From Setophaga petechia (taxonomy: Eukaryota; Chordata; Aves; Passeriformes; Parulidae): a stretch of 64,000 nt of DNA. The stretch lies in NCBI GenBank assembly GCA_024362935.1, contig JANCRA010000066.1, positions 1,975,501 to 2,039,500 of the forward strand, read 5' to 3'. Shown here piece by piece: positions 43,476 to 55,438 of the stretch. The translations under genes were made by a program, and so were the position numbers. Under the pieces are notes generated by a model, which was given only the letters and a program-made list of their open reading frames with translations, was not told the origin of the DNA and ran no database searches. How positions within the stretch are numbered: position 1 is the first letter of the stretch; the number at the start of each line of letters is the position of its first letter.

Positions 43476-45592
43476 TTTACAGCAGGTCCTTGGCTCACAT
43501 TTACAGTTCTGCAGTGCCCCATCCCATCACACCCTCATTTAATTTGGAATTCTGAGGTGATCAGAGCTGAGATTCACTAATTCCCCTGATAACCAAGAGG
43601 CTGGCAGGGAGAAATTCCCCTCCTGCAGCACTGCTCGTTTTTGGAGTTCTGTCAGGGAGCTCACCAGGGAAAATGTGGAAGCCATAATTATGAAGTTATT
43701 CCAATAATTTAGATTTTCTAAAACACTTAACTCTGATTCTGGAAGGTCTCAACCATCTCTCAGGCTCAGACCTCATTGTACCCTCTGACCAAAATCCATC
43801 ATGACCTGAGCATCACTGCCCTGGATTTGGCTTAACAAAAGCTACATCCTCTCCTCTATAAATGTCATTAATTATGGGAAAAAATGTGCCTCAGCTTGGG
43901 ATAAAATAAATATGTGAATAAAAGACAGATCTAATAAACCTGGACAGAATTTATGATTTTTTCAGCCATCGCTTTGCCAGAGATAATGTTGCACAGTAAA
44001 GCTGATTTGCTGGATGAGAACCATATAATTTATCCTGTCAGGGAACATAAGAAATCTTGTCTATGAAGGGGATGACTGATGGGCTCATGGAAACTGGCAG
44101 GGAAGCAAATAAAATAATTTTGTCTGTTAAAAATATCTAATTATCATGTCCTTGTTTATGACAACGCACGCGGGTAAGGACTGTGTCAATACCTATAACA
44201 GAGATTTCTGCTTTATGCTGAAACTTTCTTTTCATTTCAAACTTTGAGCATTTCTAAAGCTAGTAATTACAGCTGTTAGCTCTTTGCACTGATGTAAGAA
44301 CTTATTCCCAAGGAAAAGCTCTGGTACCTGAGCTGACACCACTTCCCTCTGCCAGGTCTGCTGGGAATTTAGTGTGTGAAAAGCTCAAGTTCAGGTCAGC
44401 TGAAACCAAACAAAGCCCTGTGAAACAGCCTGGGCTGTGCTGGGTGGTTCTGTCACAGACAGACACAGCTGTTTGGGGCTGTTTGGGGCTGTTTGGGGCT
44501 GTTTGGCCATTCCCATCCCACATCTCAGCATCTCCCTAAAGGTTTTGCCATTTTGGCTGCTGGTTCTGCTCCCCTGTGGGAGCCACAGCACTGCCAAGAA
44601 CCTAAGGTGCCTTGGGAGGGTGAGGATGTGACCTCTGCCAAGTGTCCCTGAGCTCCAGGGTGTCCCTGCTCCTCTCCCCACTGCTCTCCCTCCAGGCTGT
44701 GCCAGAAGAGCTGTGAGCAAGAGGCAGAGGGGAAGGAAACTGAAACAGAGGTGGAAAAAAGGATGACCTGATGAGAAGAGCTGTAAAAATCAGGTTTTTT
44801 GGAATTCTGCAAAGAGAAATAGAAAATATGTCTTAAAAGCCACTGGAGCTGAGAGCTGGAAAGGTCAGAGGTTTACCTTTGCCTGAGCTGGAAGCCCTGA
44901 TAATTGCTGTTTAACAGGGTTCACTGGTGAGGAATGGTTTCAGTGGCAGGGCTCATTCCTCCCTGGGAAGTGCAGACCTGGCTTATTCTGCAATATTCAC
45001 CTTATTCTGCAAAAAATTCCACTTCACTGGAGCATGTGTGGAAGGGGCTTTGGTTTGAATGAGGATTGATGCCAGTCCTGCAGAGCAGGGCACCTAACCA
45101 GCCACAAACCGAGGCCTTTGTACCCAAACTGTGTCCAGCTGTGCTAAACAGCAGTGTCTGACCAGGCTGATTATTCTGCAATAATCTCAGGGAAAGGGCT
45201 GAGCCCCTCTGCCCAGCAGAGATTCACTGCCAGGTGATGAAGCCTGCCTGAAGCTGGAGCCTGGTGTGGGGGCAAATTGCCATAAAAATGTCTGATAATA
45301 ATAAATAATAAACAGGGACAACAGAACCTGTACAAAAGTGTGACAGCTCAGCAGGAGCCACCTCTGTGCTCCAGGAGGAGAATCCAGAATGTTCTCCTAC
45401 GTGGAGAAGGGGTGGCTGGATGGGTCCCCAATCTCTTTGAGACCAGAACTCCTGGCTGGCCTGGCCTGGGGCTGCACTGGGACACCCTGGGCAGCTCTTT
45501 ACAGCCCCCCCTCCCCATTGCAGGGTGCTGCTGGGGCTGGAGCAGAGTGGGACCACCCTGGGGGGACCCAGGTCAGGCTGGGGAGCAGATGC
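43476..45592. other. Long single-copy stretch
   Basis: 43840-44290 is AT-rich and repeat-free with conserved-looking texture. At 44466-44505 GCTGTTTGGG is repeated four times (11-bp unit). No exon recognised. Confidence 0.45.
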
Positions 45593-46300
45593 TGATGCCT
45601 TGGAGTGGCTCCCTAGAGCAGAGGCTAGACAGAATTAAGAGAATAAAATGGGTATTTATTAAATACAACCTTCAACAGATGGGTATTTATTCAATACTGG
45701 GTATTTATTAAAGGCCTTCAATAGATGAGTATTTATTCAATACTAGGTATTTATTAAGTCCTTCAATAGGTGGGTATTTATTCTATACTGGGTACTTATT
45801 AAAGTCCTTCAATAGATGGGTATTTATTCAATAGTGGGTAATTATTAAATACAATGTTCAATAGGTGGGTATTTATTCAATACTGGGTATTTATTAAGTC
45901 CTTCAATAGATGGGTATTTATTCAATAGTGGGTATTTATTAAAGGTCTTCTTGGACACCTTGGGCAGTCAGAAGCCTCTGAGAGGGGCTACACCCAAGCT
46001 GGACAATGGTCACGAGTTTTTCTGATAATTATGTTTGGTTCATTTACATATCAGGGGTTAATCCTCTAATTACAGCTTCAGGTAATAAGTCAATTACCCC
46101 CAGTTTGCTCCCCCTAGTTCACTTTTGTTTATACTTTTTGGGGTCTGAGGCAGAGGGTGCCCTTGGTTCTCAGGCCTGGAAGGATTGTTTTGTCTGACCA
46201 ACATGTGAGGACAGTTTACTAACACTCTATATGGAGTTCAGTTATACAATAATGCAGTACAGGATCTGAAAAATATAAAATCTAAAATATTAAGGCATCA
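45593..46300 (-). mobile_element. Family A LTR with amplified polyadenylation region
   Basis: The left end TGATGCCTTGGAG and right end TATTAAGGCATCA form the inverted termini. On the minus strand it carries the family order up to GTCCAAGAAGACCTTTAATAAA, where the usual single AATAAA is replaced by the array 45640-45950. It belongs with 35950 and 52055. No target duplication found. Confidence 0.85.
45640..45950 (-). repeat. Tandem array of AATAAA-bearing units
   Basis: Plus strand shows 11 exact TATTTATT words and two variants (TACTTATT, TAATTATT) in GGGTATTTATTCAATACT and GGGTATTTATTAAAG-type units joined by CCTTCAATAGAT. The larger period is about 45 bp with two hexamers. On the minus strand this is a run of 11 AATAAA signals. 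Confidence 0.95.
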
Positions 46301-47998
46301 CAGCCCTGGGCTGGGACCACAGGCACACACAGGCAGGGAGAAGGAGCCCACGCTGGCTCTGACCCAGAGCAGGTGCAGGGCTGGTGGCTGCCCCCTGAGT
46401 CCTCCCTGCCAGCACTGTGAGGAGCTGTGGCACTATTTTTGGAAGGTACAGTTATTTTGGCATCTATTTTCTCTGCATTCCCTCTGTTACTGTCACATCC
46501 AGGCAGGGAATGACACAGAGGAGCTGTGCTGCCCTCACCCAGGTGTCCTGATGCAGGGTGAAACACCACAGGTGCTGTGAGGTAAAATGCCAGAAGAGAA
46601 ACTGAGAATAATAAACAGGGACAACAGAACCTGTACAAAAACAGGTACAACAGAACAGTACAAAATAATAAATGGGTGCAATAAATAAAGGGAATTAAAT
46701 CCAAGCAAAATCAGGTGGCATTTATGTCGAGCATCTTCTTTGCAGATTACTCATGTAGAAAATGTGCCCACATCAGCACAGACCTCAGTTTGGCTCCAAG
46801 ATTAGATAATACTCAGGCAAACAACTCTCATAATTCTGTGTTATGTGCTATCCTGTTGGCTTCCAGAGACTCTTTTGCACACAGCTGCATGAAGGACACA
46901 GGAAGAACTGTGTCCCCCTAGGAGGAGTCTGGGGTGGGCAGGAGCAGAGCAGGCACAGCACAGGTGTGGACATGACCCAGCCCCAGGAGGGAAGGTGATC
47001 TCAATAAAACAATAACCTGAGGTTATTTTATTCTGGAGAACACTCATCAGGGTTCAGCTTGTGCTAACTAGAGGAGCATCACTTTCTAGTTTGGTAATGT
47101 CACTTCCCATGGCATCAGGACTCATCCTGTCAGTGCTGCCCACTGGGCTCAGAGCCACCCTGCTCAGCTCAGGGGATGGACATTCCCAGGACAGCAGCCT
47201 TTCCTCACATGGCTGCAGAGTTTGACAAGGCCAGGGCCTCATCAGTGTCCTCAAGCACCACCAAGATGCTGAAAATCTGGACACTGTATGAGCAGAATCA
47301 TCCTCACATCATCACTGTCTGGCTCGCAGCAAAACAGTCCAGGCTATTCTTCTTGGGAATCTCTTTGGAAAGTCTACTTTGTGGTGATAAGGGCTAAAAC
47401 TGCTTTATTTCTCCCTCTCCCTGCTGGTTTTGGCTCACGCCCTGTGTGGCTCTTTGTGTCATTTTTATAGTGATTTCTAACTGCCTCAGTGGAGGGAGTG
47501 TGATTTACTGCCAGAGACAGGCTGGCTTTTGTCAGCGCTGAAGTGGAAATGTTCCTATTGTTGAGACTTGATGGCACTTAGCTAAATAAAATCATGTGGG
47601 GAAACGAGGAAAACACAGACATTCTCTTTGTATTAAACAATTATTTCTTCCTCAGAACACCGTTGGTAGTCAGCATTTCCATCCTCCTGCAGTGGCTGCT
47701 GTGTGAGGACTCCAAAGGCTGCTGCGTGTTCAGAGCCTCTGCTGAGGAGCTAAACCACAGACACACCCTGGCTGGACACCCCTGGGTGATTTCAGACAAA
47801 TTCTGGTGCCCAGCCCTGCCTGCTGTGGGGGTCCCACCCTGCCTGGCAGGGGTTGGTCAAAGAGAACCCAAATAATTCAAACAGGAAAACAAAACCCTGC
47901 CCCAGGAGCTCAGCAGGGCAGCAGGACCATGGCCAGGCCCCAACCTGGCCTTTGCATCCACAGGGGCAGAGCAGGAGGAGCTCTGGGTGTGATTGTGT
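46301..47998. other. Single-copy sequence
   Basis: No exon recognised. A 140-codon minus frame (46282-46704) begins at the LTR edge and has no recognised domain. Confidence 0.45.
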
Positions 47999-48453
47999 TG
48001 ATGCCTTAAGATTTTAGCTTTTATGGTTTTCATCTATTTGTAATCCTGCAGTTCTTTAGTGTAGAACTCCAAACCCCACACACAGTGTGAGCTGCTGCTT
48101 CCCCATTTTGGGCAGACACAACAATTCCTCTCCAGGCCTGGCAGTCAAGGACACCTCACTGCCTCAGGCCCTGAGAGATGGGAACAAAAGTGAGTTGGGG
48201 CAGCAAACTTGGGGTCAATGACTTCATTAGCTGAAGCTGTAATTGGAAGATGAGCCCTCAATATGCAAATGGTCCAAACTTATAGAAGTGTGAAAACCTG
48301 TGACCTATCATCCATTTTGTGTGCAGGCCCTAGCGGGGGGTCGGGGGGGGGGGGGTTTGTCTGCCCTAAATGTACCTGAAGGCCCTTCAACAATTTTTTT
48401 TTCCTCTTAATTTTGTCTTGTCTCTGTTTTCAGGCAGCCCCAAAAAGGCACCA
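47999..48453 (+). mobile_element. Solo LTR, family A
   Basis: Starts TGATGCCTTAAGATTTTAGC and ends AAGGCACCA. The exact 4-bp target duplication GTGT is at 47995-47998 and 48454-48457. The TATA motif is TTATAGAAG and the poly-A signal is altered to AACAATTTT. A G-rich run (48335-48355) interrupts the CCCCTGGGGGGC block. Confidence 0.95.
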
Positions 48454-49082
48454 GTGTCCCCCTTTTTGCACAGCCTGGGATGCTCCAGCTGAGCCAGGCA
48501 CTGACCCAGAACCCACCAGCCCATCCCCTCTGGAACACAGCACTGGCTGGAGCCAGGGACTCAGGACAAGAAAAAAGAAAATCCAATTAAAAGCTCCACT
48601 TGCAGATGGACACTGACTCAGAGTTCATAAATAAAAGCTCCATTTCCTCCTCCTGACCTGGCCACGGGCCCCAGCTTAGCCATGACCCCCCGAGGCAGAG
48701 GCAAAGACTCTTCTTCCTTTTACCTGTGCTGGGCTGTCAATCTCCTCCTCATTAAAGCTGGAGCTGTATGTCAAAGGTGGCAGCTCCCTGCTACTAACTT
48801 CCACCCCTCAGAGCACACCTTCCCCTCTCTGGTGCTCCGTGTTCGTTAAGGTTCATTTTCAAAGTGGCTGCAGCCCGTGCTCCCAGCGAGTGCAAATGCC
48901 AAACTTTGCAAGAGATGAGGGGAAGATGGGGGAGATACCACCATCATACCCTCTTTAAAAATTGATAAAAATAAGATTAACAGATGCCTCTGGCTGTGAG
49001 GCTCCATTGCTGGAGCATCCTGCCTGTGCTCAGCACATCTCCATGGCAACTCGCATATGTGGCCTGAATAGGAGTGTCAGGA
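48454..49082. other. Single-copy sequence
   Basis: No feature recognised. Confidence 0.45.
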
Positions 49083-49525
49083 AATTCGGGGTTCTCCTGG
49101 ACTTTCAGGGGGGTTTGGTTTGCTCACAGCTTGCCTCCATAGCTGTGGGGGTAGGGAAGGTGGGTAGGGGAGCAGTGTGGAGCCTGTGGGTTGCCAACAC
49201 CACTGTTTCTGTTGGAATTACCCATAAATTACCCATAAATTCGGCGTTCTCTTGGACTTTCAGGGGGGTTTGGTTTGCTCAGAGTTTGCCCCCATAGCTG
49301 TGGGGGTAGGGAAGGTGAGCAGAGGAGCAGTGTGGGGCCTGTGGGTTTCCAACACCACTGTTTCTGTTGGAATTGCCCATAAACTCAGGGTTCTCATGGA
49401 CTTTCAGGGGGGTTTGGTTTGCTCAGAGCTTGCCTCCACAGCTGTGGGGGTAGGGAAGGTGGGCAGAGGAGCAGTGTGGGGCCTGTGGGTTTCCAACACC
49501 ACTGTTTCTGTTGGAATTGCCCAGG
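49083..49525. repeat. Tandem repeat, three units of about 144 bp
   Basis: GGACTTTCAGGGGGGTTTGG occurs at 49099, 49254 and 49398, each followed by GCTGTGGGGGTAGGGAAGGT, GGAGCAGTGTGG and CACCACTGTTTCTGTTGG. The first unit is 155 bp because ATAAATTACCC is duplicated. 144 is a multiple of three, giving open frames across units. Confidence 0.93.
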
Positions 49526-49717
49526 TAAATCAGGTTTGCAGGCTGGGAAGCAGGGAGGTGTGTCAGGGACAAGACTGGCTTTGTGGGTGGGATGGGGCAG
49601 GCACGAGCAGCATCCTGTCAAATTCCAGGCAGAGACTCCAGTTCAGGGCTGGGTAAATGGGAGGATGGTCTGAAGGAGCCAGGGAGTCCCATCCCTCCAG
49701 GCTCCACTGCAGTGCCA
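49526..49717. other. Short spacer
   Basis: No feature recognised. Confidence 0.4.
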
Positions 49718-49945
49718 GGAGTCAGGGAAGGTACAGGTTGGATATTAGGAAGAAATTTTAACTGAAAGAATAATAAAGTACTGGAATGCTCTTCCCAGGG
49801 AGGTGGTGGAATCACCATCAGGATGTGTTTAAAAAAAGACTGGACATGGCACTTAGTGCTATTGTCTAGGTGAGATGTTAGGGCAGGGGTTGGACTGGTG
49901 ATCTTAGAGGTCTCTTCCAACATAATTATTCTGTGATTCTGTGAG
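49718..49945 (+). mobile_element. CR1 LINE 3' end, ORF2 broken
   Basis: Same subfamily as 13600-14042: GGAAGGTACAGGTTGGATAT, AATAATAAAGTACTGG and TTAGAGGTCTCTTCCAAC, ending in ATTCTGTGATTCTGTG. A TAA after AAATTT and a 5-bp loss at CCATCAGGATGTG break the ORF2 tail that is open in the 13.7-kb copy. Confidence 0.93.
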
Positions 49946-50158
49946 TTTACAGGGGTGTAGGTGCACCAAGGGCCCTCCTTCCTCCCACCTTCATCCCCCA
50001 ACACACCCCACAGAGCCTGGCTGAGTGCTGCTCTCCACCTGCAGCATGGGCCCAGCTGGGTGGAAATATTCCATTTGATGCTCCACATCCCCTTTTCAAT
50101 GTTTCATCTCCCTCCCTCCCTCCTGCTGCTCCCTGCAACTGGAGCAGTCCCCCACTAT
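49946..50158. other. Short single-copy spacer
   Basis: No feature recognised. Confidence 0.4.
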
Positions 50159-50569
50159 TGTATTTGGGGGTGCCCCAATGAAGGCAGGAATGATGAATCT
50201 GAGTCCATGTTCTCAAAAGGATAATTTATTATTTTATGATACTATATTATAGTAAAGAATACTAAACTACACCATACTAAAGAACACAGAAAGGATACTT
50301 AGAGAATGCTGAAAAGATAATAATGAAAACTTGTGAGTCTCTCCAGAGTCCTGACACAGCTTGGCACTGATTGGCCAATGAATGAAAACAACTCACAGAA
50401 ACCCAATGAAACAATCACCTGTGGGTAAACAATCTCCAAACACATTCCAAAGGAGCAAAACACACGAGAAGCAAATGAGATAAAAATTGTTTTCCTTTCT
50501 CTGAGGCTTCTCAGCTTTCCAGGAGAAAAACCCTGGATAAAGGGATTTTTTCAGAGACTGTGAATGCCA
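50159..50569 (-). mobile_element. Solo LTR, family Y
   Basis: Left TGTATTTGGGGGTGCCCC, right TTCAGAGACTGTGAATGCCA. It aligns with 54063 and 56995 (TCTGAGTCCATGTTCTC, AACACATTCCAAAGG). On minus it carries AATAAA in the ATAATTTATTATTTTATG block. Target duplication unclear. Confidence 0.87.
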
Positions 50570-52054
50570 TATTTACCTTCCTCCTGAGGATGACTCTGGC
50601 TCAGCTCAGCAGGTGCTGAGGAGCTCAGAGCCCTCCTTTCACCCCTGAGAGCTCAGACACTGACAGAGACCAAAGCTGAGCGAGTCAAGCTAATTCTGGT
50701 ACAAAGAACAGCATTGATTTGTTGTCACAAAACATTTGTTACCTGAGCAGCATTTCCAGCTGAAAGGGGAGGAGGGAAAAACCCTGCTGAAGTTGAGAGT
50801 TTTTGCAAATTAGCCAAACTTTGGTTTACAGCTGAGAACACGCTCTCCAGCAGAGAGAGACAGAATCTGCTGATGTTGGTGCATATTCCCCTGATAATGA
50901 GGCAGCTTTTGGGGAGGATGAGCACAGCAAACCCAGAGCTCTCACACCAGGGGGGGGTTTCTCTTCCCTCTTTGCACAGCCTGTCCCTCCAGGCTCTGCT
51001 GATGCCCCTATGCTGGCCCTGGCCATCCCAGCAGCACTGGGAAGGATTCCCTGGATGCCTTCTCCCCTTCCTACAGTGTCCACAGGCACTGACAGCACAG
51101 AAAATTCCTTTTTTCAAGCTAAAGATGCTGTCCCAGGGGCTGGGGAGGGTGCAGAGCCCACTGCAGGGCATGGGCTGTGAGATCCTCCCTGGGAGAGGGG
51201 GAAGTGCTTCCCCCTCCCAGCCCTGTGGTCCCCTATGTGCTGCAGAGAAGTTACTTTTGATTTGAAGTTACATTTATTTGAATGGAAAATCCTCAGCTTA
51301 AATTGCAGCAGGTTTTGTGATATTTAATATCCAAAGCTGGGAAAGGTCATGTCTGTCTGAAAATAAAATGAGGTTTAATCTGGAGATTGTGTGTGGCAGG
51401 TTTTTTATGAAAATTTGGTTTAGAAATAGATCTTAAATCCATAAGGTCACTGAGAGGAAGGTTTTTCTTTCTCAGAGACTTATCACTCCCATATCTCAGA
51501 GGAGCAAAGGATAATTCAAAGAGGAAAACAAAATCCTGTGACTTCCCTTCTCTTTATTTCTGCACCTGCACCCAGAACGCTTCCTTCTGCATCCATTTGT
51601 CATACTCCTCCTCTTCTGTTTATTTGAATATCTGTGTTTAGGGTGTGCAAAATATGATACTGTGGTTGCATTCTCCTGACTATTTGTCAGTACCTTCACG
51701 TTGAATTCAGAGCAGCACAGACACAAATCAACCTTAAGAGGACCCAAAGAGGTTTTTTCTAAAACCCCCAATGCTAAACTGCATTTTTCATCCTCACTAC
51801 TACCCTCAATCCTCCTGTCCCTCTCAAGAGGATCCATGGCCATGCTCTGGACATGGTCATGGGATGGACATCCCTGCACATCTCTGCTGCCAGCTCCAGG
51901 CTCCTCTGCCTGCATGTGAGCTGAATTCTCCTCAAACTCTCCTTTCCTCATAGACTAATGGAGAGGTCCCTGTATTTAACCACTGATGTTCTCAATAGCA
52001 GAACCAGGATCACACAAACATGAGGTTACATCACAGGGCAGCGTGAGGGCTCCC
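50570..52054. other. Single-copy sequence
   Basis: No gene or element recognised; AT-rich at 51250-51500. The overlapping frames at 50725-51265 and 51496-51951 show no known domain. Confidence 0.45.
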
Positions 52055-52486
52055 TGATGCCTTAAGATTTTAGCTTTTATTTTTTTCAAATCCTATACTG
52101 CATTAGAGTATGACTCTAAACTCCATAGAAAGTGTAGTTAATTGTCTTCACAATTTGGTCAGACAAAAGAATCCTTCCAGGCCTGAGATCCAAGGACACC
52201 TCAAAGTCTCAGGTCCCAAAAATTACAAACAAATGAGAACTGGGGGGAGCAAACTGGGGATATTTGACTTCATTACTTGAAGCTGTAATTGGAGAATTAA
52301 CCCCTTGGTATGTAAATGGATCAAACTTTTATTTGTATAAAAACTTGTTACCATCTTCCATTTTGGAAGGGTGTGGGAGGGTTCATCGGCCCTTAACATA
52401 CCTGAAAGCCCTTCAATAAATATATCTGCTTTTATTCTTTTACCTTTGTCTAGCCTCTGTTTCTAGGAAAGCCCAAAAAGGCACCA
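52055..52486 (+). mobile_element. Solo LTR, family A, second subgroup
   Basis: Starts TGATGCCTTAAGATTTTAGC and ends AAAAAGGCACCA. TGTATAAAAACTTG is the TATA region; CTTCAATAAATATATC holds AATAAA. It matches the subgroup of 35950 and 45593 (CAATTTGGTCAGACAAAAG). No clear target duplication. Confidence 0.87.
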
Positions 52487-52683
52487 CAGCACCCAGAGCA
52501 GCAGACAGAGCACAGCTGGATGGTGGGACCACCACTGTGACCAGCATCCCCCAAAAGACAGGGGTTGTCCCCAGGCCACCCCTGGAGATCACCTCCCTGG
52601 GCTCTGCTGAGCCTTTGGTTGTCCCAACTTTTCTGTGCTTGTGCAGTCTCCAGCCCATCAAAAGCATTGGGAGGGAAACCTTG

Positions 52684-53102
52684 TGTCGCTGTCATATTTT
52701 CTGGAAAAATCCCTTCTCCCAGGATTCTTCTCCTGGGAAGCTGAGAAGCCTCAGAGAAAAAGGAAAACAATATGATCTCATTTGCTTCTCCTGTGTTTTG
52801 CTGCTTTGGAATGTGGTTGGAGATTGTTTATCCTACTGGTGATTGTTTGATTGGTTTCATGTGAATTGTTTTCACTCTTTGGCCAATCAGTGCCAAGCTG
52901 TGTTGGGACTCTGGAAGGAGTCACAAGTTTTCATTATTATCTTTTTAGCCTTCTGTAAGTATCCTTTCAGTATTCTTCAGTATAGTTTAGTATAGCATTC
53001 TTTAATACAATATATTATTATAAAATAATAAATAAGCCTTCTGAGAACATGGAGTCAGATTCATCATTCCTGCCTTCATCTGGGAACCCTACAAATACAA
53101 CA
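52684..53102 (+). mobile_element. Solo LTR, family Y
   Basis: Starts TGTCGCTGTCATATTTTCTG and ends CTACAAATACAACA. AATAAA is at 53027-53032. ACCTTG (52678-52683) and ACCCTG (53103-53108) form a one-mismatch 6-bp target duplication. It lies 197 bp from the family A LTR on its left. Confidence 0.92.
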
Positions 53103-54062
53103 ACCCTGCTCTGCCCAAATTGGTGTTTGAGCAGCACAAATTTGGGGCTGCAGCTTCTCCTTCCCAGCAGAGCATCCCCCGAGATGCCCCAGCCCTTCAG
53201 CTGCTCCCAAAGCTGAGCATTTTACCAAACCTTTTACTGGTGTTCCTGTCGCTCTGTTTGATCTCGTTAAGAATCAAAGCAGGCAATTACATCCCTAATC
53301 TTGTTCTGTGAAACTGTAGCTACAGATAAAAACCACCACGAGTAACACATAGCAGAACACGAACACAAACAAGAGAGGAAAAAATGACAACTGATCTTTG
53401 ATGCTTGACTTAAGGCTCCTAGAAAGGAGCTTCAGAACTCCCAGGAACTTCAGATCCCTCTAAGACAGCTCGAGTGCAAGCTGCAAACTCACGGGCTTTT
53501 TTCTGGCACTTGTGTACCAAGAACAGAAAGCATCAGCGAGGCCTGAAGATAAGGTTTTCTTCTAATTCTGGATACACTTGCTAAGACAAGTAGAGATCTG
53601 TGAGATTTCAGGGCCCAACGGGAAAAGAAAACAGAAGAAAAGCAAAAGCTAGGAAAGGAATTCCAGCTTCAACAGTACAGGAAGGGATGAAGCTGAAGGA
53701 GTTATGTCATTTGGTTTGCTGAAAAAACGTTGTTCTCACCTTGGGAGAAATCCTGCACACTGGAAGCTCTGTCTGGGATTTAAAAATCTCACTTTAGCAT
53801 TACAAGGTCTATCCCAATCCCACAGCAGAACTTGTTTGGCATGAGTGTTGTTCTTTGGGGCTTGCGTGCAGTCTCTCCTGACACAGCCCTCTGGGAACCC
53901 AGGTGAGCAGCCCCAGTGATATTTATTTTTCACTAAGTATCTGAATCCTTGCAAAAATATCTGCTGTAAAACAAGAATTACTGCAAAATAGGGATTGATG
54001 TTGCAGGTGATTGCAGAGTCCTGGAGCTCTGGTGGAAAGGGCAGCACTGCATGGGGGGATAT
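53103..54062. other. Single-copy sequence
   Basis: No element recognised. The minus frame 53736-54113 (125 codons) extends into the next LTR and has no recognised domain. Confidence 0.45.
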
Positions 54063-54580
54063 TGTAAATGCAGGTCCACAAATGGGGGGAGAGAATGATG
54101 CATCTGACTCCATCTCATCAGAAGGCTAATTTATTACTTTATTATACTGTATTCTATTAAAGAATACTATACTATCTATAGTAAAGAATACAGAAAAGAT
54201 ACTTACTGAATGCTAAAAAGATAATAATGAAAACTTGTGACTCTTTCCAGGATTTTAGCTGCTCTATTTTTCATATATTTGTAATCCTGTAATTCTTTAG
54301 TGTGTAGCTCCAGACTCCATATGCAGTGTGAGCTGCTGCTTTCCCATTTTGGTCAGACGCAACAGCTTGGCTCCAACTGGCCAAAGAGTGAAAACAACTC
54401 ACAGCAGAATCCAATGAAACAATCACCTGTGGGTAAACAATCTCCAAACACATTCCATGTGAGCACAACACAGGAGAAGCAAATGAGATAAGAATTGTTT
54501 TCCTTTTCTCTGAGGCTTCTCAGCTTCCCAGGAGAAAAACCCTGGGTGGAGGGATTTTTTCAGAGAATGTGAATGCCACA
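54063..54580 (-). mobile_element. Chimeric LTR: family Y carrying a family A fragment
   Basis: Left TGTAAATGCAGGTCCAC and right CAGAGAATGTGAATGCCACA are family Y. Between GTGACTCTTTCCA and GCTTGGCTCCAACTGGCC, where other copies have about 11 bp (GAGTCCTGACA), 115 bp of family A sequence is found in the opposite transcriptional sense. Confidence 0.88.
54250..54364 (+). mobile_element. Family A LTR fragment inside a family Y LTR
   Basis: GGATTTTAGCTGCTCTATTT through GCAGTGTGAGCTGCTGC to CATTTTGGTCAGACGC corresponds to about bases 10-125 of family A. It lacks both A termini and has no target duplication. At the right junction the two parents share ACA. Confidence 0.9.
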
Positions 54581-55438
54581 GGGGAAAACCAAGCCACCCT
54601 GTGCACCCCTCTGGGTGGCCTCAGCTGTCCCTGTCCCTGCTGGGCTGACAGAGCAGGCAGAAAGCCACAGTTTGTCTGTTACAGTGGGGAAAGGTAGGAA
54701 CACGTGTCCCCTTGAAAACAACAAATGCAGACAACTTAAACTGCATTCCTGTTCCCAAGGGATCATGCATAATTCAGTGCTAACGGAGGCTACACAGACA
54801 CTTCAAACCAAATGTGCTCAGCCCTCAGATCTCAGAAATCACCCAGGGGATGCTCCCTTGCAAGGAAGACTTTGCCACGGGGAGCTGAGGCCATCAGCAC
54901 GTGGACCAGAACCAGGGAAAGCCTTGGAAACCTGCGAGACTTCAGAACTCCTCCATCAGCTCCCTGGGGCTGTGGGGACTCAGGTCTGGCAGCATCACAT
55001 CCAGCTCAGATACTGCAACACCATCCCCAGCTCTGGAGCACCCATCCAAGCACCCTCTTGACCCACACAGCCCTTTGCCACCCCCAGGGCCCCTCTCCTC
55101 CTGCCACTGCTGGATCCTGGGGCGGAAGAAGGACAGGGGGAGGACCCCGTCACAGGGCTGAGCCCAGCAGGCCAGGGAAGCATTAAAATCGGCATTTGGA
55201 GAGGAAATGTGACACCTGGTTATTACACGACCTAATGGAATCAGCCAAGTGGTAAATGTAGCTTTTAAATAGGTTTTGTGCTCCCCATTAGCTGCTGTGA
55301 TGCTGATTAGTTCTGACGGGGAAAGGGCTGGGCTGCAGCTTTCCCACTGAGGCTGCTCCCCTGCCTGGGGCTGGGGAGGCTCTGGGACCCCCGAGGAGGT
55401 GAGCAGGACCCACCTGCAGCATCCTGCACCCATTTGGG
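54581..55438. other. Single-copy, GC-rich sequence
   Basis: Several overlapping frames (up to 173 codons, both strands) reflect GC content; none has a known domain. Confidence 0.45.

Noticed and set aside
35950..46300. LTRs at 35950 and 45593 as the two LTRs of one provirus
   Set aside because: Both are minus-oriented family A, but the DNA between holds other LTRs and unique sequence, not retroviral genes, and their internal expansions differ.
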